A stretch of DNA of 64,000 nt from Glandiceps talaboti (lineage: Eukaryota; Hemichordata; Enteropneusta; Spengelidae): positions 5,663,518-5,727,517 of the forward strand of contig NC_135561.1 of NCBI RefSeq assembly GCF_964340395.1, read 5' to 3'. The translations under genes and the position numbers were made by a program. Shown in pieces: positions 1-53,827 of this stretch. How positions within the stretch are numbered: position 1 is the stretch's first letter; each line of letters starts with the position of its first letter. The notes beneath the pieces were generated by a model. The model worked only from the letters and a program-made list of their open reading frames with translations. It did no database searches and was not told where the DNA came from.

Positions 1-559
1 TAGATAGACAGACTATTGTTAGATATCAATGCAGACAGCCGCCCAGTTAACCAGCCAGCCACTAGGCCAGCCAGATAAACAGACAGACATAAGAGATAGC
101 CAGTCAATTAGACATACATACATACATACATAGATACATACATACATAGATACATACATACATACATACATACATACATACAGACAGACAGACATACACA
201 CATACATACATACATACTAGTACATACATACATACATACATACATACATACAGACAGACAGAAAGACAGATAGACAGATAGATAGATACAAACAGACAGA
301 CATAGACAATCAATCAAACAAACAAACAAACAAACAAACAAATATACATACTTAAATACATACACGCATACATGCATGCATACATACATACATACAGACA
401 GACAGACAGATACAAACAGACAGACATAGACAGTCAATCAAACAAACAAACAAACAAACAAATATACATACTTAAATACATACACACATACATGCATGCA
501 TACATACATACATACATACATACAGACAGACAGACAGACAGACAGATAGACAGACAGGC

Positions 560-594
<35 letters not shown>

Positions 595-600
595 TGAAGA
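1..600. repeat. CATA/CAGA/CAAA tetranucleotide microsatellite with a 124-bp duplication
   Basis: Nearly pure catacata, cagacaga and aaacaaac runs. A compound block starting tacaaacaga at 287 recurs at 411, giving two about 90-95% identical copies with a 124-bp period. It lies in the intron left of the first visible mucin exon. Open frames across it are artefacts. Confidence 0.9.
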
Positions 601-686
601 GAATAACTGAGTTCTAGTTTTACTCTTTTAATTCGTGTGTTTTATGAGGTATAATATTGAGATTAATTCATTTTTCCTGTCTGTAG

Positions 687-27153
<26,467 letters not shown>

Positions 27154-27341
27154 ATGTAGAATATACTATATGAATGACTGTGTTTCGAACTTGATTATTG
27201 ACATATCATGCATGCAAACGGAATTGTACTTCAATACCAAAGGCACCACTACTACTTAAATACCGTTTCTTGTACAGTCTATTGATCTGTGTGTAAAGCC
27301 CCATGCCTTGTAAATGTACGATTACATTATATTTACAGTAT

Positions 27342-27347
27342 ATTAAA
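27342..27347 (+). terminator. Possible polyadenylation signal of the mucin gene
   Basis: An ATTAAA hexamer lies 189 bp after the mucin stop codon; another is at 27545-27550. Position and variant are plausible, but ATTAAA is common in AT-rich DNA. Confidence 0.3.
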
Positions 27348-27725
27348 TGCATAGTACTTGATTTCAATGTGGTGTTATGTCATCTATGTCCTAGGAAACA
27401 TAACTCCATATGCAATGAAATACTATGAGTATATTGTAAACATAATATATTTGTCTACATACACTGGCATTCGGCTATATTTAGCATAATTGGGATGTAC
27501 TTTATGTTGATTTGATGTCTGTAGTAACATGTTAGTTTGGGATCATTAAACTATTAAGCAACTGGTAAAACTTGTTTAGTCATATTTTCTGACTTTAATA
27601 GGGCATCTTGTTATACATTTGGTAAATGCTAATAGGAAACTTGCCATCTTCAATATTAATTCATCATGGGTATGTAGCAACATCCGTCTGATAAGCATGA
27701 ATTATTCAGTCACATTATATGCAAA

Positions 27726-27876
<151 letters not shown>

Positions 27877-28447
27877 GTGTTCTTTAGTTATAGTTATAGT
27901 TACTGAGTCTATTCACAGTATATGGCCTATTTGTTCTGCTGAAAACGACAGGATAGCGCCATCTACGTCATAACCAGGTTGGAATCACAATGGGAAGGTA
28001 ATTGATGCAGAGATATATGTGACATGTATCGTGCACTGTTACATTGGATATGTAAGACTAGTACTAGATCGCCTATACTGATATTTGGAAACAAAGTCAG
28101 TAAATCTGAAAGAAGTTTTCGTTCTCAATCCTGTTATTTGAGAGTTTGGGCCTTCTGGGAGCGATAAGATTTTCATCCAGTGAAATGACACTATCACCTC
28201 GCTCTAATATACGACTGCTTTCCGGTACTACTACTTCCGTTTGGACAGTTAGCCATTCCGGAAATAAAGGTGTTACATGACAGAGAAAAAGGAAATGAAC
28301 ATCTCTGGTTAATTGTCATGGTAACGTAAAAGAATGTGTATGTTTCATGATGATTGTAAATTGCCATCAGCGTCATCTCTTTTGAAGATCTTAGGAAAGG
28401 CTTCGAGGAGGTTTAAATATTCTAGTATGACATAAGGCGTAATAAAA

Positions 28448-28765
28448 AAAATTGTGGTTTCGATTACGCTCAATTTTAGAATAGGTGGGGTTGGTAGATT
28501 TTTTATTTTACTATGTGTTTTTTTATCATATGTGAGTGTCTAGTTCAGGATTTCCATTATTTTCCAAATGGTCTCTGTGTTATTTATTTCTTCCTATCGG
28601 ATGTAAAGCCATTACAGATTGGAAGAACAGTTGTATATTGTCTTTTTAAGTTAATGTCAGTTTCCGCATCCACTATTTCTCGTGAGACTTCCCAATTTTT
28701 GCGATTTTATTTTTTTCTTGAAAAATTAAAAAAAGAGTTAAAGGGTCGGCAGTGAAAAAATTGAT
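28448..28765. mobile_element. Dispersed repeat, copy B (3' truncated)
   Basis: Same element and orientation as 6903-7245, about 80% identical by eye. It starts attgtggtttcgattacgct and runs to gggtcggcagtgaaaaa, but lacks the right terminal inverted repeat. Short open frames within it are not genes. Confidence 0.65.
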
Positions 28766-30784
28766 AAAACAAATTCAGTATATTTATACGGCATTAAAGT
28801 CCGAGGTAAATAAGTAGATTGCATGCTGTATTCCCATGAATACCATGGTATAGTCGTGTAACCGTATCATGAAGCGGATTGATATTTTAGAACACACCAT
28901 ATTTGGACATAGTGACAGTCTGCTCCACACAGCTGCCAGAGTTGTGATTGTGGAATGATACTATAGATTCTATGTGTGTTCTCAAGATGACAATACCCCA
29001 TTGTTGTTTATTTTTCATTTTTTATTCCTCTCTCTGAGCTCCATATTGTCGTCATGCATGTTTGGAAATCAGGTCGTGTATAAGTGTATTGTGATAGTGT
29101 GTCTAGCTCGCTATCTATCTATTTATACGTTAGATAATGCTTTCATATCTATTAGTTAGTTGTTTGTCCAGTAGTTTCACTAGTTGTCGATTCCCAACGA
29201 GAAGAAACATGCATTGATGTATTTAGAAAATAACCCTTGAAACACTGTATTTCGGCATTTCCCAACTTGTAGTTTTTTGTGTACAAGCAAACACCCCCTC
29301 CCCATCCCCTGTAGAAAGAATAATAATGAATGAGTATGGTGACTGCGAAATACAACAAATTTGTTTATAAACAATCGTTTCTTGATTTGGCTTGATTTTA
29401 CAAAAAAAAAAACATTTTAGAAAATATTCACAGAAATGTTTTACCAAGTGTCCACTTTTGATTTTGAAATTATCGATTATTCATGACTACATGAAGGCAA
29501 CTCATACAGTGCAAACTGATAATTTCTGTGCGAGTTATTTGCAGAAAAAATGGATACCTCTTCAAATAATTGTGTATGCGTTAAGAATCAATAGAGATAA
29601 GTAAACGAAGAGGAGGCGAACTAGTCAAATAAATTAAGGATGTAAACCAGGCTTCAATGTATTGTCGGCAACTGTTATATTGTGTTAAAATAAATATTTA
29701 CTTTCCCGCCTAAAAAAAGCTAAATATTGTGACTTCGTATCAGTTTTGGTTCATTTCAAATTTAATTTAGACAAACAGTAAACGGAAAGCCTTTAAGTGA
29801 ATTCGTCTTAAAATTATAATTACAATTTTAAACTAAGCTCATTCATCGTTCAAAGATCTGGAGATAATTTTGAAAATGATGAAAATAAAAACATACCTGA
29901 AGAAGAGGTGTGAATAAAATATATTGGGTTTCGATGACATATCTGTCAAACATTGATATAGGATCGATCGGTATTGATTCGGTTTATGGGGTGTGACATC
30001 GTTTTGTGTGTGTGTTTTTTTTTGCACTTTGTATTTTTTGTATTTATATTTTTACCCCATTTTCGAGAAATGTTTTCTACCTAAATTCAAAGTTTACCGT
30101 AAAAACACTACCCAGGGCAAAATATTCGGAAAACACATATTTAGTTTGTCATGGATAAAAAACATGAGGCTTGTTTAGTCTTATTTGCTTTTATTATACG
30201 TAGGGACCAAGAAAAGTCTTTTTTTTCCCCTAACCCTATATAATGTGACCTGCATAACTTAGTTATACAAATTGGCGCATCATATCTGTCTGAGAAAGGT
30301 TCGACGGGTCTGTCGTATATGAGACATTATGGGAAATGAATAATGATCTTAAAAGCTTCGATTCACACATCTCCATATAGTCCCACAACGAAGAGGCTAG
30401 TTGTGAGAACAATAAGGTCATAAGTTACGATACAATATTTATTTTCCATAAGGAAAAAAATCATTGTGCTTGAAATCCGATAACATGGCCTCAGAAAATA
30501 GTGTAAGTAGGTCGAGAATTTATTTTATTGTATATTTTTTAATTGTTTTTAATTTTGGAAAATATTGCTTCGACCCCAAAACAAACAAAATGTCGGTTAC
30601 AATACCCATTCTGTAAATAGTTTGATGAAATATGTACAGACATCACTGGGGAAAGAAAACAGACGTACATGAAGGTCAAGATACTCAAGAAGACAAACAA
30701 TTTCTTATCGTTTTGTTTTAAATGTTTAAAAAAAATGCATGGAAAACATTTGGCCTAATGCCTCCCTTGAACTCCTCTGTTGTA

Positions 30785-30888
30785 CAGAGATCGGCGATGC
30801 AGGGTTAACGAAAACGGCTTTTCTGGACCCCAAAGTCAGAGATCGGCGATGCAGGGTTAACGAAAATGGTTTTTCTGGACCCCGGAGT
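30785..30888. repeat. 52-bp tandem duplication
   Basis: Two adjacent copies beginning cagagatcggcgatgcaggg and ending ggacccc(a/g)(a/g)agt, differing at only a few positions. Confidence 0.85.
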
Positions 30889-32936
30889 CAGCCTCGTATT
30901 TGTTCCCACTTAAGGTGATAAAGTGAAACATGTGTGAACCGAGTAGAAAATGTATAGAAAAACAATTAATTATCGTCAGACTAAGAGATGACACGACTAT
31001 CTTACAGCTAATGTCTAAGTATCGAAATTAATTGGATCTGAAGAAGACCCTTGGGAAATTATATGGTATTTCGGGATACTGAAACCCATCTTCCAAAATT
31101 AATATTTCTTTTCTACTAACAAATATTAATAAAGTCACTTGACCACTTGCTACTATACATAATTATAAACCCATTCAACCAACAATTATGATAACAACAT
31201 TTTTGTGCGGGTTTTTTCATTATCAGTATTAATATCCAGGTTTGGTACATAAATATTTCTCAAGATTATAAATAGTCAATGACATTTATTGTTGGGCGTG
31301 CTTATAATTTAGTGCGATCACGTGGGAGAACTCAAAGTATGGATCTCTAAAACCAGAGTATAGGGGATGCGTCAAAAAACTCTGTTATAAATTTAAGATG
31401 ATAAATATTATTGAAAGGAGCTGAAAGGAGTTACATTGCATATATTAGGTTTACGGCCCATCGAGATATGCTGGAGCTGTCGATGACTTCCGGTTCCAAG
31501 ATGCATTGCGCGAGTGGTCATCCAATCATTTCGCTATTTATTTATGCTAATTATATATTTCATTAGTACCTTTTTGAATAGCATTTCCTTTACTATGAAA
31601 AGGGTATATATTAATACAAAATGTGTGTTATTTCTGAAGAATTAGGGGTGATGTACAGCCATCCCATGCCTCAGTAGAGTATATACAACTCAGTGCTGAC
31701 ATCAGACCGTGAATGAACGGAACCTGTTACCAACAGGGAAGGTAAACAAATTAATTGGATTATTATAACACTTTAAACTATGTGTTGGAAATACAGAGAC
31801 ATCTATTACATTCCATCATTTGATAAGGACAGTTTTATTGCCACTTTACATAATGGTTTACGTTCACAAACAATTTTCCAGTTCCCCTGGCATTTCATGT
31901 ACACATAATGTGGCCATCAAACTATATCTGCTGTTCCAACATGCTTAGCCAAGTGTTATTAATCCAATTCATTTGTTTACTTTCCTTCTTTAAATTTGTA
32001 ACAGGTTCGGTTAGTCCACGACCTGATGTCGACAGTTATACTTCATGTACACCATCGGATTGGGAGACGCACGCACATTGCAGCTTGGAACAGTTGAAAT
32101 AACCACATTATCCTGTAATGTATTCACAGACGAAGAAGTTTGACAATGAAGATGCATGATCATGAAAGCCGTGTACCGTTTTGGTTCAAATATCCAGGAT
32201 ATGTAGTTTCCTTGTGTAAAAAACAACACTCGTCAATATGTGATTAGCACCCTTCCTTTGCTACTGTGACAGGCAGCAGGTGGTTTTCTCACAACAGAAA
32301 TACAATTTAATACTCAGCTGTATTTATATTTCTCCCATTGCCATGGTCGTGCAACACAGTTTGACTGTCTCCACAGCAACTAAGTAGATTGAATATTTCT
32401 ATTTAGTACATGCTTTTATAACACTTCTATATGCCGACATATATGACACAGGTCTGATGGAAACAGCTAATCACTGACGCTGATACTTAGCTGTAAATAT
32501 TCACTGTATGTAGCATGCCCTCTCAGTTGCAGTTTAAACCTTAAGGTTCTTAACTCAATAATTCTTTAAAACGGAACGCTTCATTTCATTCAATAATCTA
32601 CACAAAGTGATATAAATGTTCACGATTACATATTAACTTTCACGATCCAAAAATGCAGCAGTGGAATTTTGAAAGCTAGATACTACGTTGGTATGTGTTG
32701 TTTGAATACTTGTTACTCGACCGAGTTCTTCCACACACACACTTACCCTTACTGTCGAGTTTAATTTGTATAAATACATAAAATACAGCTGATGGTGCTA
32801 ACAGTTGTATTTCATTGATAATTACAAGAGAACACAGTCACTCTCGTTAATGAGTTGATGCAACTGTTATAAGAAATACGCAATGACTATTTTGTCTTTC
32901 TGTCTGTCCCGACCCTACATGTACCTTTTGTTTCTG

Positions 32937-33006
32937 ACTGACTGCAGTACTGACTGACTGACTGACTGACTGACTGACTGTTTGTTTGTGTGTGTGTGTG
33001 TGTGTT

Positions 33007-33055
<49 letters not shown>

Positions 33056-33122
33056 ATGTATAGTATGTATGTATGTATGTATGTATGTATGTATGTATGT
33101 ATGTATGTATGTATGTGTATGT
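32937..33122. repeat. Compound (TGAC)n / (TG)n / (TATG)n microsatellite
   Basis: Three successive simple-repeat types in intergenic DNA; the Cys/Val-rich frames across it are artefacts. Confidence 0.95.
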
Positions 33123-35272
33123 GTGTGCCTGCCTTCCCGCCTGCTTGTCTGTGTCTCTCTTTCTATCTCTCTCCATTTTTCTCTATATTTCTTTCTCCCT
33201 CTCTCTCATATAGTGTATCACCCACTACTCATTGCCAATGGATAATAATCTGTATAATGTAATAACAAGAAAGTGTAAGCTATATCACAATCCCAATTCT
33301 ACTACAAATTTGAAGATAGCATGGCCAAGGCAAAATCGTGTTTTCATATTTCATATGTAATTTACTCTTCTGTGACGCACTAGAGAAGTGAGTTGGAAAA
33401 TTGTACATTAAATTTCTCGGTTGACACGGTCTTTAATTAAATGGTTCGGTAGTCAGTGACATCAATCAATATGTACAATGCTTGTACACGTTTTGAAATA
33501 AACATACATAAGACATTAATAAAAATATTGGAAAGTACATGTATAGCAATTCACACAATGATAGAGTAAAACATTTCTCTTAAATTAAATGTATAAAAAC
33601 GAATTCAAAGGGAAAAAAGAAATAATCTGACACAAATCTAGTGAAAGCATTCAATTGTTTAATAGTTTACAATGACGGGTCAAGGTTAACTTTGAAATAA
33701 CACAAAAAAAAACACTGAAACAGAAAAAAAGGTAAAATAGAATGAAATGTATAAAAAAAATAATGAAAACGAAATATATCACTGGCCAATGCATATACCC
33801 CATCCCCACCCCACCCCATTGCACCCCACCCCACATCCCATCCCATGTCAACAGAGCCCAACCCATGTCTGAGGAAATCTAATACATGCAATCATTTTCA
33901 AACGATACATTTAGCGGTTTTCGGCCAATACCGATAAATGTTTTCATTGACCCCAAATATGGAGGTCATGTAACAGATGGCGGATTTTACAATTAGTTTC
34001 CGTTTTAATGGAACTCCGATGCGAGCTGTTCATTCAAATGTATCAAGTATGTCACGTGTATGTCAAACATTTACACTGCGTGCGTCACTATACAATTTGA
34101 AATCAAACAATGAAATGTACAAATACTCGTTGCAGATTTGTTCAGGTTTTATTTGAAGCAGCATGAGAAATGGGTCACGGTAGTTAATTTGGATATTTAA
34201 TTAACAAAACGTTACCATGGCTTCCTAGTTGATAAAGAACAAGACACAGACCAATGAGTTTGCACTTGTAAGTCAGTCAAAATTGCAAAAAAATAAAAAC
34301 AAGAAAATAATTGTTATTGTACGTACAGGAAGTGGTGGGTAAACAAACTGGGTAAAGAATAAAAGTAATTTCTTATAATCACAAGTAAACACATAAATAA
34401 ACTATTTATGCACGGTTGTGTTTCAAGCGGTAGATGCAGTAACATATTAAATATTTCTGCGAACAACTGGACTTTGCAGAACATACAGGAATTGATATCA
34501 CGATAATTTATGCTTTATACCCAATTTATTTACAAATTACGTCCTATTGGTGTATCTACAATAACAAACTTTCACATATTGTTTAGTTTTTTGGAATGTA
34601 TTGACTTAAATTTAAAAACAGACTTGTGTACGTTATTCTACATTATTTTTCCATATACTGAGAAAACATCAAGTTGTTTCATTCATCCAAAAATCCAAAC
34701 TAGAAACCCATTTCTCATCCACATGCGCACTTTAATAGGTGGGGTATTATTTCATATGTGGTAACAGCAACTCATATTTCCCGATGGAATGACCATGACT
34801 GAGTCTCGATCCGATACTGGATTTCAATATTGTTTTGTTTCAACATTTATACAGCTTTTGTGTAAACCTATAGTCTTTAAATTCCAATCTCCGGGAAAAT
34901 ATCGATTTCTGCCTTTAATTTTGACAGTGTCTTGTTTGCTTTTCCGTACATTTTATTGCCGAAATGCATTTGCAATTCATACGTTCAGTTGAAAGCAATT
35001 CAAAAACCTGCATTTATGTATATAATGTGTATATTGGGTTGAAGTATATATATAAAGTGAGTTTCAATGTCGGAACTATGGTCGCAGCGTAATATAAACA
35101 CAACTAACACATTAAGGAAACCAGTAAGGTTTCTCACACCAGAAGTCTAAACAGTGTTATGAATATATATAGCTCTGATCGCTTATAGAAATTGAACAAA
35201 AAACGGACATCCATAGAATCAAATGACAGATGATATTCCGAATACGTGCGGAAATTTCTTGACGTGTGATTT

Positions 35273-35956
35273 TCAAACATCACCGCCGTCAAGGCCGTTG
35301 TCAACACTCCGATCGCGAGGTTTCCGCTTCTTTCTATTTTTGACGTGGTGTAGATCATTGATAACTGACGCCGTAACTCTGTCTGCTTTTGTGATCGTAC
35401 AGAAGTCCATAGTGCGAAGTTGTGGCAGCGATGTCAACATATATGCTCTGTATCGCTTCTCTTGTTCGATTGGGTTCCCGTGGAGGGCAACGCTCTTCAA
35501 ATTGGGCATGTGCATCAGTTTATCAACCTCTCCTAAATTTTCAATTTCGTTACCGTGTAAATATAGTATCTTGACGCTTGGGTACTTAAGGACTATATCG
35601 TCTATTGAACACAAAGCGTTAAAAGACAGGTCAATCCAATTTAAGTCCTCCGGATTTGCAATAACCTTGTTAATGAGTTCATCAAATCCAGTCCACTTTT
35701 CGATGTGATTATTGTTGAGCTTGACAGCTGTAGTACAAAATTTTCCTTCGTCGTTTTTCTTCATTTTCTTACCTCCCATCTCTCTAGGCTCACATTCCTT
35801 TATAGTACCAAGTTGGTCAAATGTACTAAGATTCCTGAACGATAAATCTAACGGTGGAGCGGAGTAGACAGTTTCTTTTACATCTAATGATGCTTCGACG
35901 ACTGGTTTTCGGTATCGTGGGGTTTGGTTGAACTGTTTCGTAGTCGTAGCGATCAT
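35273..35956 (-). CDS. LRRC51: LRRC51-like leucine-rich repeat protein (intronless)
   Basis: A 227-residue frame on the minus strand from ATG (35956-35954) to TGA (35275-35273), without introns. It matches LRRC51 throughout: an N-terminal PPLDLSFRNLSTFDQLG segment, LNNNHIEKWTGFDELI, then the hallmark LNWIDLSFNALCSIDD, VKILYLHGNEIENLGEV, LKSVALHGNPIEQEKRYRAY and TMDFCTITKADR. The C-terminus is basic (NRKKRKPRDRS). Vertebrate LRRC51 is about 190 residues; the extra length is an N-terminal extension and an insert rich in Lys/Glu (residues 53-70). The family is cytosolic and associated with ciliated tissues; its molecular role is not firmly known. The vertebrate gene has several introns, so a single exon here suggests intron loss or retroposition. 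The ATG in use is the first after upstream stops. Confidence 0.88.
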   Translation of the reverse strand: MIATTTKQFNQTPRYRKPVVEASLDVKETVYSAPPLDLSFRNLSTFDQLGTIKECEPREMGGKKMKKNDEGKFCTTAVKLNNNHIEKWTGFDELINKVIANPEDLNWIDLSFNALCSIDDIVLKYPSVKILYLHGNEIENLGEVDKLMHMPNLKSVALHGNPIEQEKRYRAYMLTSLPQLRTMDFCTITKADRVTASVINDLHHVKNRKKRKPRDRSVDNGLDGGDV

Positions 35957-38900
35957 GTTGTCTGATGGAATTGCGGTTACTCAATATATATAGACATACA
36001 GCAGTCACCCGTTCTTTACTGTTATGTGGTCTGCTCCGTACTTGATCAAATAGTCACGCACAATATCCAAACGAAGTTTTGTCAAGTTCTAGTCTAAGAG
36101 CTGACTGCGATACAGAACTGTTCCTGACAGAGCGGAGAAAAACTGTCGTCTGAGGACTGTTTAGGTAAAACAACACGAGTGTGGTTAATATTTCCGACGA
36201 CTGTTTATCAACGAACCAGTCATTCAATTGTTATTAGGGGTGGCATAAACACAAACACGATGTCAAGACTTCAGAACCACTTCATTGAAGAAACACCTTT
36301 CGGCTATTTTCAGTAATCTACTATAAACAGTCGGATATAAACAGTGAATAATGTGTGAGGCGGATTGACTACATGACAATTTCATCCATGGTTTTCACTG
36401 CATGCTCGGAAATTCAATCCGTACTTACTGATAGAGACTGAAGTTCGTTGACGACCACCTGTTTGTAAATCGAATATCCGTCCTGATAAATCTACAGACG
36501 GAAGCGTAGTAGAGCACGTAAAATTACACAATTTACAATTATGGTTGTAAACGTAGTGAGTGTCTCCACTATCGACGAATATCGACCACTGTACTCGCAG
36601 GTTCTGTTGCTCCGATACCAAACGTTATCAGTTCAACTTTATGAAGTCAGTCCAGTTTATATAACAAGAAGAGTCGTTGAGGTAGACAGCTGTTTGGCTC
36701 GTTAAAACAATTCCTGACAGAACAAGGTGACAAATGGTCTGTCGCAACCACTGAGTGTAACATAGTCCCACCGCCCATGTAGACTGTGTGTACTGCCGTA
36801 AACTGGTAATTCGTCACTCGGTCTATATTGATGGCGTGGCTGTTACAATGTTTCCCGGGGCAACGCTGACACTTAATAGCGTATTATTGAGAAATGGGGC
36901 AAGTCGCCGAGCTTAGAGAAAACAATTAAAAAGTTGCCTTTTTAAATCTATCTGAATTCTTTAAACCCCACCTGGAATATCAGATTACGGTATTGTTGGC
37001 CAAAACACGTCTTATTTTACAAGTATGTTTTCACAAAGTGCCATGCAACGTGCTGCGACTGTCGTCTCAACTGACTGAGTAAACTAGTCGTCGACCGCAC
37101 TAAAAATTTTATGAGCATAAATGCGCTGCGAATTATTCACCAGTGACGGCTGAAAAGCGATACTCAGTACATACAGAGAAATATTTAGACTGTCATTTTT
37201 TTCCGCCGAGGGTTGTTTTCGCTTTCAGGTTTGGTTCTTTGTAACATCATAGGGAAATGTATAACTACAATACACACAAAACACGACGTTTTTATTTCAA
37301 TAATCTCTCACCTTTAAATACCATCAACACCATTTTCTACTTATATTGATAAAGTACTACATTGGACAATGAATAACATACTTTAATTATCGCCATATTC
37401 TATGGAGAATTAAACTTCATAAAAAAAACACAGAAATTGTTACCATTAGTGAACGATCCTTTCAAATGATTCACGTAATCGTGTTGCCATGGATATGTGA
37501 TTATATCGCCCACACTGTATGTTCTAACAAAACTATTTCGCAATTGCTAGTTTGCTATTAAATCATACACATCAGTTTAATGCATTACTGGGTTGACTAG
37601 TCGGGGTCAAATTGTATTGGGTCATTTACTTATTCATTATTTGCATATTGTGTAGTGTGTATGTGTCCTAAAGATTGGCATGAACACATGATGAAAGGAT
37701 GGCGTGCACAGGTTGGTATGAAGGTATTTTTTAATTATGATAATAAGACATATTGAGCTTAAATGTTTGTTTCCTTACTTTTTTTCTTATTTTTGGCTGT
37801 TTTTAGACAACCATTAATGGAACATATTGCTGCAACTTGGTTCAATGTAATCCAAGATTTTTTTTAGCGAATTCACTATACATCACGTAAACCGTAATAT
37901 TTATTATTTGAGTTTAGACCCATTCCATTTCATTCGACATAATACTCGAACTTGAACGAGAAGCATTTTTTTGGGTAAACTTTGACATGATTTATTTTAC
38001 CAAGTCCGGCATTGAAATCGGAGTGTGAAGTGGTTAATTAATATTTTACAGGCGTACTCTTAAATCGTATATTGGCAACGACAGATAACTTGGAATATTT
38101 CATTTGAAAGGAAACCTTTAAGGAGACGTACAGGCAGAAAAAAGGCATAATAGATTGCAATGAAACCTACCCACGCAGGTTTGTAATGTCGTAAATGTTA
38201 CACCAACACTAAAATTAATATTATGACGTTTTAAAGACTATTTATCATATTCTAACATGTCTGCAAAATTCTTTTTTGCCATTATTACATAACATTTTAC
38301 TGATATACTAGTATTAAATTCACTACAGTATCTAAGGTTATATTGTAGGTTGAATATTTCATTGATATCACGATGAAGACAGTGACCTGGTCGAAATATC
38401 TTTACAAGCTCAAATAACGAAAAACATTGATGGTCAAACACCAACGCACGGTGTCGTTAGGAGACGAATATTGGTACTAAAAAGGTAACGCTACCTAGCC
38501 TGGTAGATGGACTTACTTGTATTAACACCGCTAAGAGTCTCCTTAAATAAAACAATTGATTACTCATTGTTTTACCTTACTTCACACTTAAAGAAATTAA
38601 TGACTTTAAAACAAAACCGGTTATCTAAGTAATAGTTATTAAGAGCGGTTTGGTTTTAATCCGATTGAATCGGATTCTGGAATGATCAAAATCGTCGGTA
38701 GAAATACCATACACGTATCTAGTAACTAAAATAAGACTTGAACAATTAAAAGTGTGCCATGCAACGAGAAATGAGGTTGTACAGGTGCTGATAGTTGGAC
38801 ATTAAATATTTGTCTGGCAAAGCACAAAGTATTTATTTTCAGGAAAGAAAATGACTAAAACACCTAATCAGTTTTAATTGCTTGCTTTCTTATTTGTCAA

Positions 38901-41012
38901 ATGGTTATTTGATGTTCTGAGATATTACTTTTGTCATCGCATCGTAAACACAGGGTCAAATTGTATTACGACAACACATTAACTTGACGACTTTCGGTTG
39001 TTAGTTTCGCTGTTGACTGGGAGTTCAAGTTGTTGACACCAAAGTGACGTCACAATCAACAAATGTCAAAATGGCGGACAAACAAAACCAGAGATTTGAT
39101 GACGTAACTTGTTTAAGCTTAAACATTAAATCTACGAGTTCTTTTGGAAAGCTTGTCGGTTTGAAGTGATTGTTGTGTTATGCTAACTCCACACAGTCAC
39201 CGAATTAATCCCGTAAACATGGCATTAATCTAGCAAGGTACTTCATTTTCAAAACACACTTCAAGTCGGCATCGTTGTTGAACTGCGATAGGATTTGTAG
39301 CATACTCAACGCCAACCCGAGTGTTCCGTCGTAATTAATTTTATTGTCTAGTTACGAGGTTTACAACAACTGAGGTATTTGGCTCCGGATTTTAATTTGG
39401 ATCAGGTCCAATGTTTTATCGGTAAACATAGAAAAAACAGTTGATTGTTAAAACAATGCAATTAATAATCATAAATAACGCGCAATACTTAGCGAATCCG
39501 TCTTCCACTTCGAACCCAAGTCAATACCTGGTCCAATGTATATATTTATATTTCAAGATTGCGTGAGGGGTTTTGTAATTGCCAAATAACGTCAACCCCT
39601 TAACAATCTTTGCTTTGTTGAATGAAATTGTACAGCTACAGAGTATTAGGCCAAAAGAAGAAATAATTGTTTCTGGTCTGCGCGCATTCTCGCGTACGTG
39701 TTTGTTCCGGCTGGCAGTCTGCAGATCCCGGGGAAAACACAAAAATAACCCTCCCTACATTAATTACTGCTTCAGTGAAGACAACTGCAGAGCCAAACGT
39801 GCACAAGCAAATTACATCTGTCCCACATACACACTTGCTCTAAAGTACTAAATAAAAAGACCAGTAACTGCCATAAATAGTAGACTGAGTGACAGGTTTG
39901 TCAATTAATTTTTAAAATCGTGTCGTCGGACCACTTTTGACACATTTTTTGCCTAAGGGTTCTTTAATGATTCTTTCATTACTGTTTTATCATTAATACG
40001 CAAGGATATTAGAGTTTTCCGTGATTCTCCACATGTATGTATGTCGCCAATAACTACAAGTAACTGTAAGACTGAACGAATCTCAAGTGTGGTTCTTTAT
40101 ATTCACTGAGAATCCACGGTAGTGACTGGCAACGAACTTCTAGGTTAGGTAACAGACTGAACACGTATACCATGTATACACACTGTACTACAAGACCCCG
40201 GTGATTGGAAGGCGCCCCCGTCGACGACAAAATGAGAGTCTTCGATAATGATGATATGAGGAGCAAGAGAGGAAATTGGAAACGTGATGTCGTCATGGCC
40301 TAAAACATGGAAATTTAACGCGCCATTGTATCATGAGTCCCACCAACGTATAACTTTACTAGATTTTCCGTAAACTTTGACCTAACCCTAAATTCGTTCC
40401 GGTCTGTGTACCATGGCGGGATACAGTTGTTTAGCACTAAACAATAACGCCACAACAGACATAAAAGGTGGAGGGATATTTAAACAAAGCAGTCTGACTT
40501 GTTGGCTTGCTCAACACCCAGGCTCAACGCGCAATAGAGACAACATTCTAGATTCGACTACAGTGACTGTACCAAAAGTACACATAACTTGATCTCAAAC
40601 GAAATATCTGGTTGGCCAGACAGGATGTGAAATGTCCTTCATTATCCAATAAAAATGATCGGTTAATTTGATACAGGTTGCTATTTTGTTTTCTCCTCGC
40701 CAAGTTTTCGTTTCTATTGTGGGTATTTTATTGCTACTGTTTTCGTTGAAATCGAATGCGTCACGGGATATATCGTGTTCTTTGAGACAAAAGCCCGACA
40801 GTGAAGCAGAATTATAAAGCAGTTAAAATTACGAGTATCGAAGTCTTGTTTCTCATGCAAATAAGCAAACGTTTTGAAAAAGAGTCTTGTTGGGAAGGTG
40901 CAACTCTGGTCTATCGTCTTTCATGAATTCAATTAAATCACTGGTTGTGACCGGTTATTCTAGATGAAGAAACAGTTTTGCGTTACCTCTTTTGCACGCC
41001 AAATTCTCCAAA
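35957..41012. other. Intergenic DNA between LRRC51 and the death-domain gene
   Basis: No coding region recognised. The first few hundred bases (35957-36800) are less AT-rich and should contain the LRRC51 5' UTR and promoter on the minus strand. The divergent arrangement with the gene starting near 41 kb leaves about 5 kb between the two starts. The frames at 36382-36621 and 39521-39851 show no family features. Confidence 0.5.

Positions 41013-53827
<12,815 letters not shown>

Noticed and set aside
19-617. Tyr/Val/Cys/Met-rich frames at the left edge
   Set aside because: Translations of CATA/CAGA microsatellite; the same is true at 2060-2330, 32847-33262, 44630-44900, 49356-49920 and 50308-50844.
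31713-32102. Possible two-exon gene (donor at 31742, acceptor at 32004)
   Set aside because: Joining the first ATG frame to the second segment meets a stop after a few codons; no protein family is visible. It could be a non-coding transcript, but there is no evidence.
39521-39851. Overlapping 70-90 codon frames on both strands near 39.6 kb
   Set aside because: No domain, no splice context and no composition difference from the surrounding intergenic DNA.
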